Origin: Paracoccaceae bacterium
GTDB taxonomy: Bacteria > Pseudomonadota > Alphaproteobacteria > Rhodobacterales > Rhodobacteraceae
Assembly: GCA_027080755.1 (NCBI GenBank)
Contig: JALWQC010000287.1
Location: 1 to 5,144, forward strand
DNA: 5,144 bases
Reading direction: 5' to 3'
Part shown: positions 1 to 5,144 of the stretch, piece by piece
Numbering within the stretch: the stretch's first letter is position 1
Layout of the letters: every line of letters starts with the position of its first letter
Position numbers and translations under genes: made by a program
The notes under the pieces: generated by a model
What the model was told of the DNA's origin: nothing
Database searches by the model: none
What the model saw: the letters and a program-made list of their open reading frames with translations, nothing else

Positions 1-1202
1 CAGCAGACGATAGAATTGCCCGCCGGAATGTCAAAATTCTGGTCGCGGCACAGGCTATTCTGGGCAGCCAGATGCCCATCAGCTTTATCCTTGGCGGATT
101 GGCGGGGCAGTATCTTGCCACCAACAAGCTGCTGGCCACGCTTCCGGTAACGGCGATTGTTTTTGTGTCGATGCTGATGGCGCCGATCATGTCGGGGATC
201 ATGCAGAAATACGGCCGCCGCACCGGCTTTTTGCTGGGGGTTGCGGGGGGCACGGTCGGGGCCGGCCTTGCGGCAACGGCGCTGTGGATCAACTCTTTCC
301 CGCTGTTCGTGATCGGCTCGGCCTTTACCGGTATCTATATGTCGGCGCAGGGGTTCTACCGTTTTGCCGCCACCGATATGGCCAGCGAAGCCTATCTGCC
401 CAAGGCGATTTCCTGGGTTATGGCGGGGGGGCTGATTTCCGCCGTGATCGGGCCGGAGCTGGTAAAGCTGACCTCGGACGCGGTGGCGCTGATTCCGTTC
501 ATGGGCTCCTACCTGACCATTATCGTGCTGAATCTTGTCGGCATGTCGCTGTTTTTCCTGCTGGACATCCCCAAACCGCGCAAGCCCGAGAGCATAGAGG
601 CCGCCGGCCGCACCCGGCGCGAGCTGCTGCGCGATCCGAAAATTCTGGTGTCGATCATCACGGCGATGGTGTCCTATTCGCTGATGAATCTGGTCATGAC
701 CTCGACCCCGCTGGCGGTTGTGGGCTGTGGCTATGACAAGAACACCGCCGCCAGCATTGTGTCCGCGCATGTGCTGGCGATGTATATCCCGTCGTTTTTC
801 ACCGGCTATCTGATCAACAAATTCGGCGTCGAAACCATCATGGCGCTGGGGCTGGCGATCCTTGGCAGTGCCGGACTGGTGGCGCTGTCGGGGGTAGAGC
901 TGTCGAATTTCTACGTCGCGCTGGTGCTGCTGGGGATCGGCTGGAACTTCGGCTATATCGGGGCGACAACCCTGCTGACGGAATCCCACACGCCGCAGGA
1001 ACGCGGGCGGGTGCAGGGGATGAACGATTTCATCGTCTACGGCATGGTGACGGTGGCCTCGCTGGCCTCGGGGGGGCTGATGAACAGCTCGGGCACGGCG
1101 CAGGCAGGCTGGAGCATGGTCAACATGGCGATGGTGCCGCTGCTGACGCTGGCCTTCGGCGCGCTGCTGTGGTTCGTGATCCACGGCAAGAAACGGGGCT
1201 AG
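1..1202 (+). CDS. MFS transporter, 5'-partial
   Basis: This is an inner-membrane secondary transporter of the major facilitator superfamily with unknown substrate. The reading frame is open to the left edge (first full codon at base 3), and no ATG, GTG or TTG occurs in frame before the ATG at 72. That ATG lies inside the first membrane helix, in the sequence VKILVAAQAILGSQMP, so the true start is upstream of the window; probably only a few residues are missing. About 399 residues are visible. I count twelve hydrophobic segments as two sets of six, separated by a charged cytoplasmic loop (DIPKPRKPESIEAAGRTRRE, about bases 565-625). A motif-A-like sequence, GIMQKYGRR, follows helix 2, and the loop between helices 10 and 11 carries ESHTPQERGRVQG. 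The gene ends TAG at 1200-1202, overlapping the stop of the convergent gene by 4 bases. MFS membership is secure; substrate and direction of transport cannot be read from the sequence. Confidence 0.9.
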   Translation, partial: ADDRIARRNVKILVAAQAILGSQMPISFILGGLAGQYLATNKLLATLPVTAIVFVSMLMAPIMSGIMQKYGRRTGFLLGVAGGTVGAGLAATALWINSFPLFVIGSAFTGIYMSAQGFYRFAATDMASEAYLPKAISWVMAGGLISAVIGPELVKLTSDAVALIPFMGSYLTIIVLNLVGMSLFFLLDIPKPRKPESIEAAGRTRRELLRDPKILVSIITAMVSYSLMNLVMTSTPLAVVGCGYDKNTAASIVSAHVLAMYIPSFFTGYLINKFGVETIMALGLAILGSAGLVALSGVELSNFYVALVLLGIGWNFGYIGATTLLTESHTPQERGRVQGMNDFIVYGMVTVASLASGGLMNSSGTAQAGWSMVNMAMVPLLTLAFGALLWFVIHGKKRG

Positions 1203-1213
1203 AAGCGTCCCGT
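1193..1213 (-). terminator. Possible weak terminator hairpin at the convergent gene ends
   Basis: Bases 1193-1199 (ACGGGGC) can pair with 1207-1213 (GTCCCGT) around a 7-base loop that contains most of the shared stop. In plus-strand RNA this gives seven pairs including one G-U; in minus-strand RNA the wobble becomes an A-C mismatch. Minus-strand RNA continues UUCUUG after the stem, a short U-rich tail, so the hairpin could slow or end the leftward transcript. The plus-strand side has no U tract. The stem is short, so this is tentative. Confidence 0.3.
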
Positions 1214-2020
1214 CAGACTCCGCCAGAGCATCGTGGATTTCTTGCGGAATGGCGAGGTTTCCATCCCCCCCCGCAGCGCCGCCGCCGGATTTTGCGCCAC
1301 TATTTGCAACGGAATTTCCGGCTGCTGCACCGCCAGCAGGGCCGCGCGGGCCGCTTTGGGGACAAGGGCGCGCTGGCGGCGGGCCGATTGCAGGCGGGCA
1401 AGGGCGTCGCGGGAAATCTCCTGCAAGGCCTCGGCCAGATTGTCCGGCACCTGCCCCCCGGCCACCGCATTGCGGTCCAGCGCACAGGCAACCGGCACCG
1501 GATGACGGCCGCGGGCGTATAGTTCCGGCAAGGCCCGCAACAGGTTTGCCACCCCTGCCCCGTAGGCAAAATCGCGCACCACCGGCAGGGCCGCGCCCTT
1601 TGCCCCCAGAATACGCGCCGCCAGTTCCGTGACATGCCCCGAGGTCTGCATAATATAGCGGTCAAAGGCTGCGCGGTCGGGGTGGCTGTCGCGGTAGATA
1701 TCGAAACGGCGCGCCTGCACCATTTCCTGTAGCAGGGGGCGGGGCAGATCGTGCGCGGCCAGCGCCTGCGCCAAAGGCTCCATCACCGGATGGGGGCGCG
1801 GGGTGCCGGCGAACAGGTCTTCCAGCGCGTCGGCCCACCATTGCAGGCGCATCTCGGCGATCATTTCCTCGGCACTGGCCCAGGGGGCGCGGGCGATTTC
1901 CAGATTGAAAGCATAAAGCCCCAGCAGCCCCGCGCGCGCCCCTTCAGGTGCCAGCATCGCGCCGAGGTAGCGCTCGGGGTCGCCCTCCTGCAGGGTGCGG
2001 GCGCAGATGTCCAGGCTCAT
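1199..2020 (-). CDS. Squalene/phytoene synthase-fold protein, NDUFAF6-like (probable complex I assembly factor)
   Basis: This 273-residue protein belongs to the squalene/phytoene synthase superfamily but is probably not an enzyme. Where active members have the first Asp-rich motif (YAFCRxxDDxxD), it has YAFNLEIARA (36-45). Where they have the second (NxxRDxxED), it has ANLLRALPEL (158-167), so the Mg-diphosphate-binding aspartates are missing. Segments AFNLEIA, MRLQWWADALEDLF (57-70) and LLRALPELYARGRHPVP (160-176) match, from memory, the human complex I assembly factor NDUFAF6 (AFNVELA, MRMQFWKKTVEDIY, CLRATPYHGSRRKVFLP). The likely role is therefore help in NADH:quinone oxidoreductase assembly; this is inferred by homology. 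There is no signal peptide or membrane helix, so it should be cytoplasmic or membrane-peripheral. The ATG at 2020 has AAGGGG 7 bases upstream, inside the end of the citramalate synthase gene, which stops 4 bases earlier. A G8 tract lies near the 3' end. The alternative, an active terpenoid synthase, is unlikely without the aspartates. Confidence 0.87.
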   Translation of the reverse strand: MSLDICARTLQEGDPERYLGAMLAPEGARAGLLGLYAFNLEIARAPWASAEEMIAEMRLQWWADALEDLFAGTPRPHPVMEPLAQALAAHDLPRPLLQEMVQARRFDIYRDSHPDRAAFDRYIMQTSGHVTELAARILGAKGAALPVVRDFAYGAGVANLLRALPELYARGRHPVPVACALDRNAVAGGQVPDNLAEALQEISRDALARLQSARRQRALVPKAARAALLAVQQPEIPLQIVAQNPAAALRGGMETSPFRKKSTMLWRSLTGRF

Positions 2021-2024
2021 GCCG

Positions 2025-3680
2025 CTACCCCTTGGCCCCGTCGCGGATCAGTTTCCAGTTGATCGCATCCAGCAGCGCCTGAAACGAGGCATCGACGATA
2101 TTGGCCGAGACCCCGACCGTGGACCAGCGCCGGCCCTGCGCATCCTCGGAATCGATCAGGACACGGGTCACGGCCTCGGTCCCGCCGTTGGTGATGCGCA
2201 CCTTGAAATCCACCAGCCGCATGTCGTCGATGTATTTCTGATACGGCCCGAGGTCCTTGGACAGCGCGCGCGACAGGGCGTTCACCGGCCCGCGGTCGCG
2301 GTCATCATCCGGCCCGTGGCTTTCCGAGGCCGAGATCACCCGCTGCCCCGCAATTTTGGCCACCACGACGGCCTCGGACACAGTAATCATCTGCTGCAGG
2401 GCATTCTGGCGCCGCTCTACCGTCACGCGATAGCGTTCGATGTCGAAAAACACCGGCAGGGTGCCCAGAACCTCGCGCGCCAGCAGCTCGAAACTGGCCT
2501 GCGCGGAATCATAGGCAAAGCCCTGGTCCTCGCGTTCCTTCACCCGGTCCAGAATCATCGCCAGCGCCGGATCGCCCTTGGCCACCTCGATCCCCGCATC
2601 CTTCAGCCGCGAGCGCAGGTTCGACTGCCCCGCCTGATTGGACATCGGCACAAGGCGCGCGTTGCCCACGGTTTCGGGCGGGATATGTTCATAGGTGCTC
2701 GGGTCCTTCAGAATGGCACTGGCATGCAGCCCCGCCTTATGCACAAAGGCCGAGGCCCCCACATAGGCCGCATGGGCATTGGGCACCCGGTTCAGGATAT
2801 CGTCCAGCATCCGCGACAGCCGCGTCAGACCGGCCAGCTTGTCCCGCCCCACATTCAGCGCATAACGGCTGGCGTAGGGTTCCTTCAGCAGCAGCGTCGG
2901 GATCAGGGTCACAAGGTTGGCATTGCCGCAGCGTTCCCCCAGCCCGTTCAGCGTGCCCTGTATCTGGCGCGCCCCCGCATCCACCGCCGCAAGGCTGTTG
3001 GCCACGGCGTGTTCGGTGTCGTTATGGGTGTGGATGCCGATATGGTCCCCGGGGATACCGGCCGCGATTACCGCCTGCACCGCAGCGCGCACATCGTCCG
3101 GCAAGGCGCCGCCGTTGGTGTCGCACAGCACGATCCAGCGCGCCCCTGCCTCATAGGCCGCCTTGCAACATTCCAGCGCATAGTCGGGGTTGGCCTTGTA
3201 GCCGTCAAAGAAATGTTCCGCGTCAAACAGCGCCTCGCGCCCCTGTTCCACCAGATGCCGGATGGAGGCCCGCAGGTTTTCCACATTCTCCGGCAGGGTG
3301 ATGCCAAGCGCGGTGGTCACGTGGAAATCATGGGTCTTGCCCACCAGACAGACGGCGGGGGTGTCGGCGTTCAGGACACCGGCCAGCACCTCGTCGTTTC
3401 CGGCCGAGCGTCCGGCCCGTTTCGTCATGCCAAAGGCGGTGAAGGTGGCGTTTTCCAGCTTCGGCGGGTGGTCGAAAAACACGCTGTCGGTGGGGTTGGC
3501 GCCGGGCCAGCCGCCCTCGATATAGTCCAGCCCCAGATCATCCAGCGCCTGCGCGATGCGGGTTTTGTCACTGGCGGAAAAATCGACGCCGTGGGTCTGC
3601 TGCCCGTCGCGCAGCGTGGTGTCGTAAAGGTAAAGCTGTTCGCGCATCGCCTGTCCGCCCTCTGTTTTCTGTCCGCTCAT
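2025..3680 (-). CDS. cimA: (R)-citramalate synthase
   Basis: This enzyme condenses pyruvate with acetyl-CoA to (R)-citramalate, the first step of the threonine-independent route to 2-oxobutyrate and isoleucine; the next steps use the LeuCD/LeuB-type enzymes. The 551-residue protein has an N-terminal HMGL-like TIM barrel. DTTLRDGQQ (20-28) carries the catalytic Arg-Asp pair, HTHND (217-221) the metal-binding His-x-His, and [15 protein letters not shown] (242-256) is the family signature. [11 protein letters not shown] (312-322) is typical of the CimA/isopropylmalate synthase linker. The C-terminal part, from about 410 to 545, resembles the LeuA dimer/allosteric domain ([25 protein letters not shown]), where end-product feedback usually acts. 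The overall pattern fits the long CimA type better than LeuA or homocitrate synthase. I chose the ATG at 3680 because it forms an ATGA overlap with the cysS stop and has GGAGG 7 bases upstream. An ATG at 3647 (MREQLYLYD) is possible; one at 3728 would overlap cysS by 52 bases and is unlikely. Confidence 0.92.
   Translation of the reverse strand: MSGQKTEGGQAMREQLYLYDTTLRDGQQTHGVDFSASDKTRIAQALDDLGLDYIEGGWPGANPTDSVFFDHPPKLENATFTAFGMTKRAGRSAGNDEVLAGVLNADTPAVCLVGKTHDFHVTTALGITLPENVENLRASIRHLVEQGREALFDAEHFFDGYKANPDYALECCKAAYEAGARWIVLCDTNGGALPDDVRAAVQAVIAAGIPGDHIGIHTHNDTEHAVANSLAAVDAGARQIQGTLNGLGERCGNANLVTLIPTLLLKEPYASRYALNVGRDKLAGLTRLSRMLDDILNRVPNAHAAYVGASAFVHKAGLHASAILKDPSTYEHIPPETVGNARLVPMSNQAGQSNLRSRLKDAGIEVAKGDPALAMILDRVKEREDQGFAYDSAQASFELLAREVLGTLPVFFDIERYRVTVERRQNALQQMITVSEAVVVAKIAGQRVISASESHGPDDDRDRGPVNALSRALSKDLGPYQKYIDDMRLVDFKVRITNGGTEAVTRVLIDSEDAQGRRWSTVGVSANIVDASFQALLDAINWKLIRDGAKG
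2028..2033 (-). promoter_or_regulatory. Ribosome binding site for the NDUFAF6-like gene
   Basis: On the minus strand AAGGGG forms the last two sense codons (Lys-Gly) of cimA and lies 7 bases upstream of the ATG at 2020. A ribosome finishing cimA would cover this site, which fits translational coupling of the two genes. Confidence 0.7.
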
Positions 3681-5050
3681 TTCAATGCCTCCAGTCCGGC
3701 AGGATCGAAATCGGGTCCGGCCTCCCATGTGGCCCCTTCGGGCGTGTCCTTGACAATCACACCGGCTGCCGCCAGGGCATCGCGGATCGCATCCGAGCGG
3801 GCGAAATCGCGGGCCTTGCGGGCGGCAACACGCTGCGCCAGCAGCTCCTCTACCAGCGCGGAGGTGTCCGCCCCGACGCGCCCGACCTCCCAGCCGCCAA
3901 GCGCATCCCCCAGCAGCCCCAGCAACCCGGCCGAGGCCTTCAGCCCCCCCGCATCGCCCTTGCCCGCCAACCCGTGCAGGGCCGCAATCGCGCCGGCCGT
4001 GTTCAGATCATCGGCCAGCGCATCAACAACCGCCGGCGCCGGTTCTGTCGCCGCCACCCCGTCCGTCAGGGCGCGCCATTTGCGCAGGGTGGATGTGGCC
4101 TCGTCCACCTTCTTTTGCGTCCAGTCCATCGGGGAACGGTAGTGCGTGGACAGCAGGACAAAGCGGATCACCTCGCCCGGGATGCCCTGATCCAGCAGGT
4201 CCTTGACGGTGAAGAAATTGCCCAGACTTTTGGACATTTTCTTCCCCTCCACCTGCACCATCTCGTTGTGCAGCCAGTAATGGGCAAAATCGCCGCTCGG
4301 CAGGGCGCAGCAGCTTTGCGCGATCTCGTTTTCATGGTGGGGAAACTGCAAATCGATGCCCCCGCCGTGGATGTCGAAACTGGCCCCCAGCAGATCGAGG
4401 CTCATGGCCGAGCATTCGATATGCCAGCCCGGCCGCCCGAAGCCCCAGGGGCTGTCCCAGCCCGGCTGCCCCCCCGAGGACGGCTTCCATAGCACAAAAT
4501 CCATCGGGTCGCGCTTGTAACCGGCCACCTCTACCCGCTCGCCGGCGCGCATATCGGCCAGATTGCGCCCCGAAAGCGCACCGTATTTGTCATAGGAATT
4601 GACGTCGAACAGCACATGCCCCTCGGCCACATAGGCATGGCCGTTTTCCACCAGCACCTCTATCATCGCGATCATCTGGGCGATGTATTCGGTTGCGCGC
4701 GGCTCATACGTCGGGCGCAAGGCCCCGAGCGCATCCATATCGTGGTGATACCAGTCAATCGTTTCATCGGTGATGTCGCGGATATCGCGCCCCGTCTCGG
4801 CCGCCTTGGCGTTGATCTTGTCATCCACATCGGTGAAATTGCGCACATAGGTCACATGGTCGTTGTAGACATGTTTCAGCAGACGGAACAGCGTGTCGAA
4901 CACCACCACCGGACGGGCGTTGCCTATATGGGCGCGGTCATAGACCGTCGGGCCACAGACATACATACGGACGTTTTCCGCATCGATCGGCGTGAACACC
5001 TGCTTGGTGCGGGTTTTGGTGTTATGGAGCTTAATCTCGGTCATGGCCAT
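3677..5050 (-). CDS. cysS: Cysteinyl-tRNA synthetase
   Basis: This is the cytoplasmic class I aminoacyl-tRNA synthetase that charges tRNA-Cys with cysteine using ATP. At 457 residues it is full length (E. coli CysRS has 461). The Rossmann catalytic domain has the HIGH-type motif HIGN (41-44) after [10 protein letters not shown], and KMSKS at 271-275. The four expected zinc ligands are present: Cys32, Cys213 (in ECSAMS), His238 and Glu242 (in [10 protein letters not shown]). These correspond to E. coli Cys28, Cys209, His234 and Glu238 with a constant offset of four. The DALR-like helical domain follows (about 310-450), with [16 protein letters not shown] near the end. Two starts are close together, ATG at 5050 and ATG at 5044. 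The only Shine-Dalgarno-like bases (TGGA, 5051-5054) touch the first but sit 6 bases from the second, so the protein may begin MTEIKLHN. It is the first gene of the leftward cluster; its TGA overlaps the cimA ATG. Confidence 0.97.
   Translation of the reverse strand: MAMTEIKLHNTKTRTKQVFTPIDAENVRMYVCGPTVYDRAHIGNARPVVVFDTLFRLLKHVYNDHVTYVRNFTDVDDKINAKAAETGRDIRDITDETIDWYHHDMDALGALRPTYEPRATEYIAQMIAMIEVLVENGHAYVAEGHVLFDVNSYDKYGALSGRNLADMRAGERVEVAGYKRDPMDFVLWKPSSGGQPGWDSPWGFGRPGWHIECSAMSLDLLGASFDIHGGGIDLQFPHHENEIAQSCCALPSGDFAHYWLHNEMVQVEGKKMSKSLGNFFTVKDLLDQGIPGEVIRFVLLSTHYRSPMDWTQKKVDEATSTLRKWRALTDGVAATEPAPAVVDALADDLNTAGAIAALHGLAGKGDAGGLKASAGLLGLLGDALGGWEVGRVGADTSALVEELLAQRVAARKARDFARSDAIRDALAAAGVIVKDTPEGATWEAGPDFDPAGLEALK
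3688..3692 (-). promoter_or_regulatory. Ribosome binding site for cimA
   Basis: On the minus strand GGAGG lies 7 bases upstream of the ATG at 3680, inside the last codons of cysS. It is the strongest Shine-Dalgarno match near any of the candidate starts and decides the cimA start in favour of the ATGA overlap. The ATG at 3647 has only GAGGG about 10 bases upstream. Confidence 0.75.
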
Positions 5051-5089
5051 TCCAGTCGCAGTTTACGCGGGTTTCCCTGCGGCGGGCCT

Positions 5090-5118
5090 AGCATCATGAT
5101 CTAAAAAAGGGAATACAA
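5090..5118 (-). promoter_or_regulatory. Possible weak promoter upstream of cysS
   Basis: The only non-coding DNA in the window is 5051-5144, directly upstream of cysS. On the minus strand it offers TTGTAT (5113-5118) as a -35-like element and GATGCT (5090-5095) as a poor -10-like element with a 17-base spacer containing a T6 run. The matches are weak and other placements are possible. An 8-base palindrome ATCATGAT (5093-5100) overlaps the spacer; it is too short to call an operator. The region may also hold a divergent promoter for a gene beyond the right edge. Confidence 0.2.
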
Positions 5119-5144
5119 GAACGCGCCGCAGACGATATGTCAGC

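Noticed and set aside
1233..1632. Several short plus-strand open frames opposite the NDUFAF6-like gene.
   Set aside because: They are Pro/Arg/Ala-rich shadow translations of a GC-rich gene with no plausible domain or ribosome binding site.
1199..2020. Annotation as an active phytoene or squalene synthase (carotenoid or hopanoid synthesis).
   Set aside because: Both Asp-rich motifs are absent and no other crt, hpn or shc gene lies nearby.
3681..3728. A 16-residue longer N-terminus of citramalate synthase starting at 3728.
   Set aside because: It would overlap cysS by 52 bases, adds an Arg-rich stretch foreign to the family, and is inferior to the ATGA start with GGAGG at 3680.
1995..4142. 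A plus-strand open frame of 715 codons lying antisense to cimA and the end of cysS.
   Set aside because: Over cimA its codons lie exactly opposite the sense codons, where G/C-rich third positions remove stops. The translation is rich in His, Arg, Gln and Gly, has no recognisable domain, and both sense genes are well conserved families.
5057..5081. Inverted repeat CGCAG/CTGCG in the cysS leader, considered as a riboswitch or attenuator.
   Set aside because: The stem is only five bases with a 15-base loop, there is no leader peptide or U tract, and no known riboswitch core is visible.
5128..5137. GCAGACGATA occurs at both window ends (3-12 and 5128-5137), hinting at a direct repeat.
   Set aside because: Ten-base matches are expected several times by chance in 5 kb, one copy lies inside the transporter gene, and no mobile-element genes lie between them.

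Overview
The window looks like a stretch of chromosome from a GC-rich alphaproteobacterium, most likely of the Rhodobacterales/Roseobacter type. That assignment is inference. It rests on the G/C-rich third positions, the style of the CysRS and CimA proteins, and an NDUFAF6-like protein, a family shared by alphaproteobacteria and mitochondria. No species can be named from the sequence alone. I see no mobile element, CRISPR array, tRNA, rRNA or phage signature, and almost every base is coding.

Layout: a 5'-truncated 12-helix MFS transporter runs rightwards from the left edge to about 1.2 kb. The rest is one leftward three-gene cluster read from the right edge: cysS (cysteinyl-tRNA synthetase), then a citramalate synthase (cimA type), then a squalene/phytoene-synthase-fold protein. 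The last of these has lost the catalytic aspartates and resembles the complex I assembly factor NDUFAF6. cysS and cimA share an ATGA stop/start overlap. cimA and the NDUFAF6-like gene are 4 bases apart, and the ribosome binding site of the latter lies inside the last codons of cimA. The three genes are therefore very probably co-transcribed and translationally coupled. The only non-coding stretch is the roughly 94 bases upstream of cysS, which should hold the promoter.

The transporter and the leftward cluster converge with a 4-base overlap: the palindrome CTAG supplies the TAG stop of both genes. A short hairpin spans this junction and may act as a weak terminator, mainly for the leftward transcript.

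Functionally the cluster joins aminoacylation with cysteine, the first step of threonine-independent isoleucine synthesis (pyruvate plus acetyl-CoA to citramalate), and probably respiratory complex I assembly. No shared pathway is obvious. I do not see an undescribed multi-gene system here. The most interesting item is the catalytically dead prenyl-synthase-fold protein tied to two housekeeping genes.
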